Part shown: positions 1 through 13,767 of the stretch, in pieces
Position numbering within the stretch: position 1 is the stretch's first letter
How the letters are laid out: each line of letters starts with the position of its first letter
Assembly: GCF_964340395.1 (NCBI RefSeq)
Contig: NC_135566.1
Span: 13,321,501-13,385,500, forward strand
DNA length: 64,000 nt
Direction: 5' to 3'
Origin: Glandiceps talaboti
Lineage: Eukaryota > Hemichordata > Enteropneusta > Spengelidae
The notes under the pieces: model-generated
Databases searched by the model: none
What the model was told of the DNA's origin: nothing
Seen by the model: only the letters and a program-made list of their open reading frames with translations
Program-made: the position numbers and the translations under genes

Positions 1-3000
1 ACTATAAGTTATAGAATTACTAACAAATTTTCTGTATCATTATATTCTAATTTTTACACCATTGATATAATTTTTAGTAATATTGATGTTATTGTCATGC
101 ATGGGTTAGTCGTGGTGGTGGTAGCATTCATCCATATAAACCTTCAATCCATTCAACCAGTACTAGAGATGTCACATCGTGAACTCAATCAATCCATCAC
201 TTCATTTATTCGTTTCCTAATACACGTACCTCAGTCCATCCATCCATCCATCCATCCATCCATCCATCCATCCATAGAGGAATTCACACATGAAATCAGA
301 CTGTAGTCATGTTTACCTTGTCAGAGTCCATTGTGGAGGTCTTTACTCTATCTGTTAGTAAATGACTTTGAGCCAGTTGTTGATTTAACAATAAATCAAA
401 TAGCTATGGACTTTGATGTCACTGAAGACTGAGATAAACTTTAGTTGAGGCTTGCCCTGGAGTGTCGCAACTTTATTCACACCTGAGTCCATTTTGTTCT
501 ACACCTCTTGATTTTATGATTACATTTGGATTATCGGGTCAGATCAGCTGTGGGTACTGAAGATGACAAATGCATTGTTTATGAACCATATGTTTGTCTC
601 TGAATCCAGAATGGGAGACAAGAATTTGTATATTTCGTGAGGTTGAACACGTATGCATATACGCCAGGTGTGTATGTATGATTATTGGCTATGTACTTTG
701 TATTTCCCCTCGAGGTGAATTCTGATTCCGTTCCAATACCTACATTTTGTATAGCCAAGTATGCTGCAAAGTCAACTGGGGAAAGTAAATGCCAAGTGTT
801 AAATGGCATCAAGTAAAGTGTTAAAAACGTGGCCATGAACCAAGTTATAGAGCACTTCCTTTTTGCCAAACTTACACTAAATATTTAACATTGTAATTTG
901 TAAGCATCATACATCTACATGTACATGTATACATTTAGTTTTAAGTTATATTTGATTTCAGTCTTTGATCTTCATATCTGAAATGTTTCTGGATTTTAAA
1001 GAAAACTGGTAAACAATGTAAAAATAATCATTACTGTTGACATCCTTGCAATAAAGCCAGTAGTATTGTGGATGAAAAACACAAACATGGTCATAAAAAA
1101 AAACCTTTGTGTTTATTCAGTTTACTGAAAAAATTATGGACATAAATATGTGAGAATCAGTTTTAAGTTTTAATGCTGCATAACAGTCATGAAAAGATGT
1201 ACATTTATGTGATTCTAAATGGAGAGTCCATCATTACCCAACTTGTAATTATTCAAAGCAGTGTGAATTTTGTCATCATTTTATACATGTACATGTACAT
1301 TAACATGCAATGATTCTTAAAGGCCCAGAATTCATTCCCAGACTCTCACATCCTGCTGTGTTATCAGTGGAGCCATAATGGTTGATAGGATCATTCTTTA
1401 GTTCAGAACCAACTTTTTCTAATACATAACTCTGCTAAACAACTGATTTTCACACCTAAATCTGAACTCAAAAGTGACATGAGCCTGAAAGTACACCTGG
1501 CATTTAGAGAATCTTTCACCTTTTGGAGAATACAAATGTAAATATAAAAGTACACAAGGCTTTGCCACACAGTAAGTTGATGGGAAATATATCTGTAACC
1601 GATCCACGTATCTGTGAGACAATCTAATGTAGACAGGTATCCAAGTAGCAACGGAATGTCACTTCTTTAGTTACAAAAAATTTGAAGTCCATCTGTTGAA
1701 TGGCAACATAAAATAGTAAAGTATGAAGTTAACATAACCTTACGGCGTGTAAATAACTTGTCAGTACCTTTTAATGAGAACGCCAGCTCTCTTAAATTCC
1801 TCTTTTTGCCTTCCATCTCTTCAACTGCTCTTTCAAAATGCAATTCACATGTGGGTGTCAAATCTATCCATTAAACCGATGCCAGTAATACAGATGTAAA
1901 CTTTCTATGTTTCATCAGTTATCATTAATGTACGTGTTGGAATGTGACTCAAGCTTCGTTATTTGATAATAAATTATTATTTGTATTTCAAATTGCGGAT
2001 TCGTTTGGAAATATAATATGATTACTTTGTAAAATTAGTAATGGAATTCATCGTCTAGACTGTATCAAGTATAATGGACCCTGTAAATCATGTGTGTAAT
2101 TTGCACATGAAAGTTCATTTATTCAATTAAAATATTTCTAGGTCGATTTATCATTGTATTAATACACAGGTTTGCAATGTACGTTTTGCCAAGTTAATTG
2201 CATACAGGTAATGCATTCTGGCATTGAGTTCATTTTGTGTTCAGTGTTTCAGATTGATGATGATAATTAACGAGAATACGCCAATTTGATATCAAGAAAT
2301 GGATAATAGCGGAAATATGTCGATAATTAGAGAAACGTAATTTGTACGCGTCAAGGAAGTATCAAGGAAGTATGGTATTTGTCTTGGAGATGAAATATTT
2401 GTTCCTGACACCATCGAGCATGAATCTGCAGATGCTAAAAACCTCTGTCGTGTTTCTTGTAACGTTGATTAAGATCTTTAGAGTTGAAAGACCTTTAGTT
2501 TCTCTTCAACGTTTTAATATTTGATGTAAGTGTTTCCTGCCAAAGTTTTTCATTTCCTTTGGTTAATGGTCAACAACCTGATTATTGATTTCTACGCAAT
2601 TTTCAAACCTCGTCGATTTCCTTTGTTTATTTCCAAAGGTTATCATGAGGTCTATAACTTTGGTTGTAAAACAGCCTGTGTGTATTGCCTTGTTTGGCTG
2701 ATTCAAGCCGGATAAGTTTGCCCCTGAAGACTTGTATATGCGATATTAGAAGCTAAATGCTGATTGCAGCCAATTCTTTAACAGATGGCCATGTACAAAT
2801 CATTGAACTTAAAAGGAAAACAGAGATCAAAAAAAAAATAGTAAAAGCAGTACATGTAGGTCATGTCAATCAATGCCATCCTGTCATAAATACATGTATA
2901 TACTGAGTGACCTGGAGCAGAACTTCAAGATATCAGCATCATATCCATGCTGTTCTGTGAGATTATAGCAGTACAATTGTGTTACTTAAAGTAGAACAAG

Positions 3001-3337
3001 TGCCCCTGACCCCCAGCATCCCCACCCCCACCCCACACCCACACCCTCCACACACAGACATATTACTTCTTCACTGGCGTGTATATAGTCAGCTGCAAGT
3101 AAATAAAGCACAATATATGGCATTCACAATCACAGTGGAAATTAATCATCTCTAAGATTTGATAATTTCATTACAAATTTCTGTGCTTGGATTAATAGCT
3201 AGATTACCCGTATAATATATAATAATTTGACTATTTATTGGCTGAATCTGTGACTTGAAATAGGTAATTATTGAGCCGCTATTTCAGTAGTATACACAGA
3301 TTTGAGTTACAGATTCAACCCAACCACAGGCTGACAA

Positions 3338-3727
3338 GTTACAACTGCAGACATCAGACCATTCATGAACGGAATCAGTGTTACAAACAAGGAAAGTAAA
3401 CAAATAAATTGGATTAATAACACTTGGCACAGCATGTTTGAACAGCAGAGACTTGTATTACAATTCATGGTTTGATAAGAACATTTAATGGCCTCTTTAT
3501 GTGTACATGAAATGCCAGGGGAACTGGAAATTTGTTTGTGAACTTGAACTATTATGTATTAAAGAGGCCATACAACTGTTCTTGTCAGATGATGGAATGT
3601 AATACAAGTCGCTGTACATCCAAGATGTTGTGTCAAGTGTTAGTATAACCCAATATATTCAGTTGTTTACTTTCACTGTTTGTAACTGGTTCTGTTCATC
3701 AAGGGTCTGATGTCAGTTGTTGTAATA
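3338..3727. mobile_element. Palindromic foldback element, copy 1
   Basis: The left end gttacaactgcagacatcag pairs with the right end ctgatgtcagttgttgtaat. Pairing continues inward (acaaacaaggaaagtaaac with gtttactttcactgtttgt; tggcctctttatgtgtacat with a degraded partner). The whole element is a long imperfect palindrome of about 390 bp. A second copy lies at 17773-18143. Confidence 0.75.
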
Positions 3728-5689
3728 CCCAACTTGCAGTACATGCATGTAAAATGTAGACCAGACCAATGTACTTTGCTATGATCATCATGTATTTGTC
3801 AAGTACAAATATAGTCTAGAGACATACAATGAGAAAGGACCTGTCTATCACCAAACTCATGTTTGTCATCACAACCTCCATGTTGTAGAGTGTACAGTTT
3901 TCATAAGCCATTCAGTGCAGTGTACACATCTCTTTTGATGTGGGAGTGATTGCAATGATTACCAGTATTAATGTACAAATACACAGCATGAGAGTTGTCC
4001 CATGAGAAAAGTATAGAAATGTTGTATTATGTATAGTTATACAAAGGAAATGAAGGCTAGGTCGTTCTACTTTCCTGTCAGGCTATTTGTTTGGTTGATG
4101 GATTCAAACCATTTGTGCAAAATTCATGGCATTTTGAAAATGTGTAGTCCGTTACTTTGCCTTATTTCATTTGCCCTACCCTAAAAGTTGTGTATATGTG
4201 TTGTTTATGTGACATGTTATGACCAGTTCCTAGACTAGTCCAAATATTTCAAGAAAATTTGCGCAAGAAAAGCATTTTCTGATTCTTTATCTCCCCCTAC
4301 ACACACAAGTATTTCAAAATTTCTGTATCAAATATCATGAAACTGATAAAGAGTTTGTCACCTTGAACTCAACACTTTCCCACAGTAAATAAGAATATAT
4401 ATCTATCATTAGAATAGAATGAAACTCTGCCTTTTCTTTGAAACAATATCTGTACATGTAACATCATCTTTTGGTTTAGATAAAAGACATACATGTACAG
4501 TGGATTTCAAAATACCATTCAGCTTCTCTGTTTGATAACAGCCATACAGAGATCATGCTACACTTACATTGATTTTTAAATACAATGTAGCAAGGTTGCA
4601 ATTTATTGTTACATTTAGTCTGAATGAAATGAAATCAACGATTTAGACCAACTTACTGCAACAAGACGTAGACACATGGGCACCAATGTTTTGATGCCTA
4701 CATTTGATTTCTGCATGGTATGTGGCACATAAGTTCATTTCATTTAGACAAAATGTTGCAAGAAACTCGGTATTCATTCAATCTTGCTATCTTAAAGTGT
4801 AGCATGTGTAGTTTCTTATTGATGTTTGCGTGATTGAATCAAACAGAGTCGGTGAATGGTATTTTGAAATCGGCTGTAAATTAATAAAATATTTTTTTCT
4901 TATAATCCATCCTCTCCTTGTTTTTATGGCAATCTGTTTTGAAAGTTTAGTCAGTGGAGTACATTGTAAATGAAAACTTACACATTGATGGGCTCATTTT
5001 CATGTATAGTATTTAGAATGAAAAGAAAGAGAACAAAATTTTAACTAAGTGTTCATTGAAAACTCTTGGGCCTGCGTAACGGCATTTGAGTGGGACTATC
5101 TGAAGGGTATGAAAATAGATATGAATATTACCACCTTGGTCGGCCACTTGGTGAATGGGAGCCATTGCAGGAAAAGGGTTTTAAAGTCCAGCTTACAGAA
5201 TGGCATACATGTACATGTAAAGTCATATGACTCTATTCTGCAATTTGTCTCATTCCTCCTCCTATTATGGACTGTGTGTCGTAATTGAGCCCCCAAAATT
5301 ACACTCTGTCTTCAGCAGGTCTAAGTGTGTAGTACATTGTACAACATCACCATCACATTTGTCAAAACACAAATTCAGGATATTGTTTCTTTTCAAAAGA
5401 AGCACTATTAAGAATTAAAAAATTTTGAGTTCAGAGATTTTGATATTAGTTTTAGTATTGGCAAAGATCTGGATCAGTGTCCCAATAAAGACCTTTTTGT
5501 TTTGTGGGGTAAGGAAGAATTAGCCAACACGTAGTAGATTCCTTCAACAAACCACTTGTACTGTAATGACCCCTTCAACCTGACCAAAATGCCACACACA
5601 CACACATACTGCAGTGCATGTGGTAAATATGATAGGTCCTGCAGTTATTATTGTAGAGCCATGAGACGGGCTGAGCTTCCATCAACCCA

Positions 5690-6170
5690 CCAAAATACCA
5701 TGAACCAGGTCCAGAACCCATAAACCTCCCATAGTGCCATGAATCTGGTCCAGATCCATTAAACTCCCTAATCGAACCAGGTCCAGATCCCACAAACCCT
5801 CTAAAGTACCATGACCAGGTCCAGATTGCATGAACCCCCATACCATCATGAACCAGGACTAGATCCCATAAACCCCTTATAATAGCACTACATGTACATG
5901 TGTGAGCTGTATACATGTACAAAAATGTATGAGCTAGAGACATCTACATGTACATGTCGGTCAAACAAACCCACTAGTGTACATACAGTATGTATAATAC
6001 ATGATGTATACTGTGAACCTGTAGCAGCAGCTCCTGCATACATCACACATCTAGATTGACATTTATACATACAATGGTGTACGTGCAATGAACCAGGCCA
6101 AGTAACTCCCTTTGTACATTTTGTACTTTGTAGTATTTGTGCTGTGAACCCGGCCTAGATCCCATATTGA
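5690..6170 (+). repeat. Degenerate ~38-bp minisatellite
   Basis: The phrase ccatgaaccaggtccagatcccataaac recurs at 5705, 5745, 5777, 5815 and 5853 with 32-40 bp spacing, and more loosely at about 6090 and 6147. The reverse-strand frame with WYFRGFVGSGPGS-type repeats is a by-product. Confidence 0.8.
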
Positions 6171-9100
6171 CATGTTACGGGTCAGTGCACTCAAAATAGA
6201 GTTGTGAATTTTAATAATAGTGAACGATGTACATACATGTACATGTATATAAACATTGGGTACAGTCTAAGTAAGAAATTAATTACTTTTAGAAATGTCT
6301 TTTTTGTGGACAATTGACAAATTTTGAAAATGTGCGTTCCGAAATATTGGTGCCAATTAGTGTAACATCCACAACTACATGTAGGACTAGACTGTTCAAA
6401 AATACTTTTGATATATGTGAATCTGTTAGAGCTCTGAAATTGTCTTTGCTCATATTTCATTGCTCACATTATAGGCACTGAGAAAAAACATCTCTGGTTC
6501 GTTCATTCATTCCAGCGTCAAATTAAATTTACTTTCATTTAATGGACAGTTACCTCTCTCGCCCATTTATGCTGACACCCGCTGACATGTTCAGCAAAGG
6601 CGTACTTCCCCATTGTACATTGAACTACGTAAAAGCACTGTGCTCTGAGCTGTCGGTAGCTCTTAACAATCAAATCTAATGTAATGCTATGACAGAGCGT
6701 GCAATAAAGGGTTTCTTAGATAAAAGTAGCATTGAAATAGGGGCTCTGTTTGCAGGATATACTTACGGGCGTCAAACACAATAAGAGGCTAGGCTTTTGA
6801 CATTTTTTCTACATCTTACAGGGTCAGTAAAGAATAGAAAATGTGTCCATGACACACTAAAGTGTAGAGGGGATTTACTGTGATACAAACTTTACACTGT
6901 GGATTTTCTGGATCAGATTTCAAGGATTTAGGAATTAGTAGTCTGGTCATGTTCTGCAGCCAGACACTTCAAGAGTTGTAATAGGTTCAACGACCTTACG
7001 ACAACTCAACTCTGAAAACAAATATTGTAAACATTTGTAAACCAAACCGGGACTTTTTTTTGTAAAAAAAAAACCAACAAATTTTTGCGGTTGTAAACTT
7101 TCAACTTTCATCGGAAAGGTAAACCAGATACAAGAAAGAGTAAGAATGGGGGAAGTACAAATGTAGGGGTAAGAAAACGATATTTTCTGTAGTGACATGA
7201 GTGTAAAACTGATTGATTTATTCTGTATAGTTTATTACTGTATGTTTGTTTTTCCATCAGACCGATGAATATGAAAACAACAAAACCTAATTTGTGACTT
7301 TGTAATTCTGATCAAATGTTTGTGGAAAGAATTCTGTAAAAGCAATTTTGTGAAAATACAGGTGTACAAGTGTGATGTGCTACTTACAATTTATTATTAA
7401 TAAAGTGTTGAATTAATGATAAGGATGGAAAGTGATTACTATAACCTTGAAATTTTCAAGGTTATGTTGAAAGTGGAATATTATGAGTGTTTAGGGGTGA
7501 GATCAACAGTTCAATATAGGATAAAAACTAAATTCTTATAAAAAGTTATAAATGTACATATTGTAGGCCTCAGACCCCCCCCCCCCCCCCTCCTTCTAAC
7601 TACATCGGCCAAAATTAACAATGTTTCAAACAGCACAACCAATTTCAAATCTGTATGTAGTAGTAGTATGTAGTGCTATGCATACAAAACCAGTATGTAG
7701 TGAGTAAAAAATAGTTCTTTGCCGACACTTTACTTTATTTACTAATTTTTAATGCCATACATTTACTATAATAGCAAAAATTCTTCCATTTCTCAATTTG
7801 ACTTTTTTTTGAAATAATTGTATTTAGGGGTACAAAACAGATCCATTCAAACTAAAATCATTTTTGTAGGTATCTGTTAACATTATATAAATAGGTCCAT
7901 TTTTTGGATACCATCTAAAATTATGCACGAAAATCTCAATTGTCTCTGTTTGCTCAAAATGGAACGAATTTATAGAACAATTTATAAAAATACAGGTATA
8001 TCATACAGACTAGTATTTGCCACTGAATAATTAATATATTTATGAATCAGGTTTTTAATTAGTTAATTAAAACAATGGTTGGTAAGGAACTGGTACCTGC
8101 AAGTTTTTGAAGGCTACATCAGTGTTACAAAATATCGTCATACATGTACATGTACTACTACCATCTAATGTGTGTACATCAACATTTTGTCCAGCTGTGT
8201 GAAACAGGTGACAGGGCATCACGTAGTCCGACAAATAATACCCTGATTACCATGGCAACACAGCTAATATTTGTAATACGTTCTCATCCAATATCAATTA
8301 AACCTTATGCCCTGTACATGTATGTGTACAATGTGTGATTTGTAAATATTTAAAAAAATAAAATAAATTCAAACATATGGTGGGGTGAATGTGTCAATTT
8401 GTATAATTACATGGCAGGGTATTGTATATTTGTGTAGTAGTCTTAGCTTCATGTTTTACTAGAATTTCAGAAAATTATTACAATTATAAGAGAAATGTGT
8501 GTCATTCAATTTTAATAAAAAAGAAAAGAATTAAATACATAAATTTTTATTATTAAATTTCAAACTGAGTTACTCGCATTCAAATTTCAGTTTTATTACA
8601 AGATTAATATAATAACTGTCATTTTTTTAAATGCTTTTCTAGTGACCTCATCCATTTTTGAAGCCAAAATTTCCTAGTTTTGAATTTTTGGTTTTAAGTT
8701 TACTCCAGCTTCAGTGTTATTACCAGATACCTAGGCACATGCAATAATTGTATATTTGCTGTATAATTTGTATACTAAATTCTGTCAGAATAGAAAAAAA
8801 GTAAATGACCACATTTCTTGCTTCTAAAGGTGTGCAGTTAACGTTCAAGCAACCAGTTGCATCTATAAAATTATGTATTAATGGCAGTAACTATACATGC
8901 ACCCTAATTGTTATGATAACAAATTACAATGGATAGTAACTGAAAAGCCTTATAAAGCTGATACCAGCCAGCTCTTTGTAAAAATATCTACAGAACCCAA
9001 TATGATGTTTTTAATAATAGCGCAATGGAATTTGCATCGTGTGGTTACCATGGCAACTATAGTGACCTAGCCCCATGTAGCTATACATCAATTGTGTTAT

Positions 9101-9575
9101 CAAGCATATAATAATAAAGATATGTCTGCTCACCACTTCCATTTAATATACATGTATAGATTATTATATTAACATGGTTTTGTAATAGGATTCACTGTAT
9201 ACTACAAACAGACAGATCTATACTGTATACTACTGGTGTGTACTTAGGTGGCATTTGAGGTCACTTCATAATTAGAACCAGCTGAAGCTAGTCTAAACAT
9301 ATTATAACCACAGCAAAGGGCCTGGCTGCTGTTTATGGATGGTGGCTGAAGGTCTGTGGTTGGATACAGGAAGTTTAGGGACATCATTCTATGTATCAGT
9401 GTTCAGAATCGTGTTCATTAAAAGAAAAACACATACCATTTTGTGGTAACAGTTTTTATGACTTTCACAATGATAATTGTCGATTATTTTGACAGAGAAA
9501 TGATTTTTGAATTTCACCTTTGAACTAGTCTCTAGGCTGAAAGCTCCAGTTGTTTTGAAGTCTATGTAATAACTG

Positions 9576-9908
9576 CTGGGTACTCAAGGGTTGAAGCATA
9601 TTATGTAAACCACTGGGTACTCCAGGGTTGAAGCGTATTATGTAAACCACTGGGTACTCAAGGGTTGAAGCGTATTATGTAAACCACTGGGTACTCAAGG
9701 GTTGAAGCGTATTATGTAAACCACTGGGTACTCAAGGGTTGAAGCGTATTGTGTAAACCACTGGGTACTCAAGGGTTGAAGCGTATTATGTAAACCACTG
9801 GGTACTCAAGGGTTGAAGCGTATTATGTAAACCACTGGGTACTCAAGGGTTGAAGCGTATTATGTAAACCACTGGGTACTCAAGGGTTGAAGCATACATA
9901 TTATGTAA
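9576..9908 (+). repeat. 37-bp tandem array, 9 copies
   Basis: The unit begins ctgggtactcaagggttgaa and ends tatgtaaacca. Starts lie exactly 37 bp apart at 9576, 9613, 9650, 9687, 9724, 9761, 9798, 9835 and 9872. Central copies are nearly identical; the first two and the last differ. It is not open in any frame. Confidence 0.95.
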
Positions 9909-10214
9909 GCGGAAACAATGAATATTTAGACAGTTGTGAGTCATTTTGATACAATTTACATTTATATGTAGTGTGGAGGAACTCAGTGAACCTTGCATTG
10001 ATGTCATCAAAATATGAATTAATAAAAAAATTGATATCTAATAAAAGGGATTAATATTAATGCCAGTGAATTGATATAATATTAAGGTCATAAAAAATGT
10101 AATAAAATGGTGCACAGATGTAGGTTGGGAAAACAACAATGCGGTGGAGACACATACATGTACATCTACCAGTCACGTACATACATGTACAATGTATGCA
10201 TTCATGCATGTGTG

Positions 10215-10215
10215 C

Positions 10216-10247
<32 letters not shown>

Positions 10248-10320
10248 TGACAGGTTAAAGCTTCTCCTCCTCCTCTTTCCTCCTCCCCTCCCCTTCCCCC
10301 TCCCCTTTTGCCCACCTGTC
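10215..10320 (+). repeat. (GACA)n followed by CT-rich tract
   Basis: About eight GACA units (10215-10248), then a pyrimidine-rich cctcctctttcctcctcccc tract, 180 bases before exon A. Confidence 0.95.
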
Positions 10321-10500
10321 CATCACCATAAACCCCATATTCCCCAAAACTGTTTGGATTCTTAACATTTGCTCACCACATCTAGAATTGAGTATAAAAT
10401 GTGAAAATATCATTTTAAATTATTCGTTGACATTCATAATTATTGGATTTTGTGAATTTTTCACGATTGATTACTTTCTTCTTTTTTGTTCTGTCCACAG

Positions 10501-10875
10501 CTTGATAATACCACTGATTACAGTGAAAGAAGAAAAATCCGATCGGCAATCCGAGGGTTGAAAAATACAAGAACCAATAACAACAACAACAACAATCTAA
10601 CAGAATATGAGAAACCCAAAGCTACCTTTAGCTCAACTATCGACGGAGGGTCCAGACACCTCCATGTTGAAACCACAGTATCCAGATCCCATCACCATGG
10701 CAACATTGACAATGATGGAGAAGGCGGGGGTGATGATGATAGGGTACACAAGACTAGATACAGGAGGCGAATGCAAGCGGAGGAAGAGAGACAAAAAGCC
10801 TTGGAAGAAGAAAAAGAGGAGCACCCAAAGACGAAATTAGAAGATATAAATGATGAAGACGTACTTACAAAACTG
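10501..10875 (+). CDS. SMTN: Smoothelin exon A: SMTN module 1 (motif second half + linker + next motif first half)
   Basis: The acceptor is a pyrimidine-rich tract ending ctgtccacag at 10500; the donor is gtaggt at 10876. It is 125 codons long, phase 0 to 0. It opens with LDNTTDYSERRKIRSAIRGL, the ER-KIR half of an SMTN motif very like the first motif of human smoothelin. An Asn-rich and His/Asp-rich linker follows (around residues 26-95), then a charged RRRMQAEEERQKALEEEKEE helix. It closes with LEDINDEDVLTKL, the first half of motif 2. In the other modules these parts lie on separate exons, so this exon looks like a fusion by intron loss, or keeps an ancestral unsplit state. The missing first half of motif 1 must come from an upstream exon. 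Confidence 0.9.
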
Positions 10876-11755
10876 GTAGGTGTTGTCGTGTTTTTTGATG
10901 TCCAAGATTAGCACCGTGTAATTCTTCGGACCACTACAATAAAACTGTGGTCACATTCTGATATCAGATTCTAATACTTCCTGGCTGAATGTTTATAAAC
11001 TGGTAAGAAACAAAACACAAACAAACAAACTAAATAAAAAAGTGGGTAATGTAATGTACTAGTTTAGGATCTGTGCTTGGTAACGTTTACTTTGACTTTG
11101 TAAGTTCATGCCAGCCATTTGCCCAATGGTAATGACACAGCAGGCAGTAAGACTTTGATCCCATTATCTGTCTGGCTTCATTGATATAAAGTCAAATATT
11201 GAATTCAGATGTCAAAGCTAACATACAAATGTGGGTTCTTATTCAGGTAAAAAAGAAGACACTTTGGAAGAAGTTGTTCAGAATTAGCTATTTTTTATAG
11301 TCAATAATTTAACCCCATCTGACCTGATTTCCAAGTAGTGTATGTTTATAGTAGAGTTCATATGTAGTACATGTAGGGTCAGATTATAGTACAGGAGAAG
11401 GCTTGTATGGTGGCAGTGGTTAGCATGAATTATCTGTGTCTATTTTCTCATACATTATCGTTCAAAGGACACTTAGTTTTGACCTGTAAGTGTTCAATGA
11501 TGGTTAGCTGCAAATTTTTATTGTTCAAGTACTGAGTACTGATGATAACAGGATGTGGGTACATTGTAAAGTGAGTGAATAGAATGGAGATCACAGGGTG
11601 GTGGGAATATGTACATTGGCATACTGAGGTTCACACTATAGATGTAGGTTCACTTGACCAAAATCTCTGTTGGCCACATGTTGCCTTGATTTATCAATCC
11701 AAGATAAACAGTTGCCTGTGTGTTGTACGATAATGATACAATGTACGTTTTTTAT

Positions 11756-11985
11756 GTAGTATTTTCCCACAAGTGCTCAAAGCACTTCAATTATTAAACC
11801 TGGAACAGACCTGTAGTGCCACAACCGTGAAGACTTGATTTAACCCCATTAGGAGCATACAACCATACATTGTACTGTAAGTATTAGTGTATTGGGTCCT
11901 TGAAGTAACAATCTCTGTCCTACCAGGTCCCCATTTATACAGCTGGGTTAACCGAGGCCATGAATATGGTTCAGATCTTGCTTCA
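11756..11985 (-). mobile_element. SINE fragment, reverse orientation
   Basis: The reverse complement contains aacccagctgtataaatggg, acctggtaggacagag and gtgctttgagcac in the same order as the complete SINE at 51831-52172. The tRNA-like head is absent. Confidence 0.7.
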
Positions 11986-13468
11986 ATAGGACACCAGCCA
12001 ATTCGAAACTAATAGTAGTGTGCCTTCTAATGATAGTCAAATTTTGTTGCTGTGAGTCAAAATGATAAACACTGGCATTTCTTGTGAGTCTCCACATAGT
12101 AAGAGATACTACGGAGACACTAAATTTATCGCGTCACTAGAAATTGTGTGCATCAGTAGCACATTGGCATAGAGGGCACACTGGTGGATACGCTCAAACC
12201 AGAAATGTGCAGTTCATTAGCTAGTCTAGTTCCTATACAGTATTGTTATGATTTACACCTCCACCACGTTGGTATCCAGACTGTTCATTAGCCAGTACCT
12301 CTACTTTTGTAATCATTGCTTCCACCACAATCAACAGTGTGCAGATTACGAGCCGTTCACTCCAACTATTTGCCAACCATAAACTACACATGATTAGAAT
12401 CTATTTACATTTTGAAATTCATTACAGGATACACAGGTCATAGAATGTCCGGTAGTATTTAAATACGACATTACTGTGATAAATTCTTTACATCAAAACA
12501 ATCACACCAGCTCAGCCTAGGTAGTAGTAGCAAGATGAACATCAATACCCTTGATGTGTTTTTGGACTTAAACACTTCCCCAACACGACATTGTAAATTT
12601 GTCAGAATGATGGATTTACTTGAATTGATAGGGTACTTTAACTGGAGTCAAGGGCATGTCATTTCCAAAAGTTGTAGATCACCTGTATCGTCCACAAAAG
12701 AGAATTTCATGGTCCCACTGACCATTTAGCTAAGTTCCAAGGTTACAAATTTGTGTATGCAACTCAAAAGTCCTGAGCTTAAATTTATATCCCCCCCAAG
12801 TAAACATTGTCCTTTGAAGCGATTTATCAGTTTTGTGACCTCAATTTTGAGCCCATGACAGCTTGTTTCTGAATAGCTAACTGACCTTCAGTGGTTTTTA
12901 GTAGACAGTGTGTGTGTGCTTTGTGGTTGGTGGCTGTATGCTTAGTTTAACCGCATTACACTCATTTATGATGATTTAGCAAACGTTTTGTATTTGTTGA
13001 AGATTCTGAACAAGCCTGAGAATGACCATACAAGTACAGAGTTCAAAATGAAGTTATGAAAGTTAAAAAAAAATTAAACTTCTTGGGATTTGAAAAGAAG
13101 AAGGTAGCTTTTGTCGTCTGCTACTTTATCAATGTCACTGTGTCACAGCCATGAGCCAAGTCTTTGGATACCGAACACAACCTGTCTCCTAGAGTTGCTT
13201 ATGTAAGTCCTGTCTGTGACATTTTTCAAGTAGGTTCATGGGAGGTTGATCGATGAGCCACATGTTTACTGATAACTTCACCTCCAATTGAACTAATTAC
13301 AAAAGATAACTTTCAACCTGTGACACTTACTGGTACACTGATTTTGCATGGTATTTTTGATAATATTGATATTAATAATGACTTTTGATAAATAATATAA
13401 AAAATTTCCAGTTTTGTCTTAAAATTCAGCACATTAGTGTTAATAGAGTAATATCACAAAGCCGACAC

Positions 13469-13544
13469 AGACTTGTCTTGTTCTCAATATCTCAAGGAGT
13501 CCACTGCACCAAACTTCTTGAGGTAGAGAAATCAAGACAAGTCT
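13469..13544 (+). other. 76-nt hairpin of pre-miRNA size
   Basis: The arm agacttgtcttgttctcaat...ctcaag pairs with cttgaggtagagaaatcaag...acaagtct. Twelve outer pairs are perfect, then there is a small bulge and further pairs, leaving a loop of about 20 nt. It lies in intron 1. It could also be a small decayed foldback element. Confidence 0.35.
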
Positions 13545-13767
13545 CTGGGCCAAGTAACACAACTGATATCTTCATACAATGACATGACCAATGGTTATAC
13601 TTGTATGTGTATATCTGTCAGTAAATGTTTCCCCTGTAGGCAGGCTTGGTCAAACTGTCATTGCTTTATGTATTACATAGAGAAAATTAACCCACATATA
13701 TATACAAGGTTGTTCAATGGAAATGAACTAGGATCAGTCCAAACTATACTTCTGACACACTGAAAAT

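Larger units (their letters stand above)
1..10500. other. Upstream region or 5' intron, no exon recognised
   Basis: The first recognised exon starts at 10501 in the middle of an SMTN motif, so an upstream exon ending in phase 0 with a DExxLxxM-like sequence must exist. I looked for one here and did not find it, so it may be short or lie left of the window. What is visible: a (TCCA)n run near 234-275, a palindromic element at 3338-3727, a degenerate ~38-bp minisatellite at 5690-6170, a poly-C run near 7575-7590, a 37-bp tandem array at 9576-9908 and a (GACA)n run near 10215-10248. Remaining sequence is AT-rich with scattered ACATGTACATGT motifs. Confidence 0.6.

Noticed and set aside
9576-9908. 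CRISPR-like regular array
   Set aside because: Units are contiguous 37-bp tandem copies with no unique spacers, in a eukaryotic genome.
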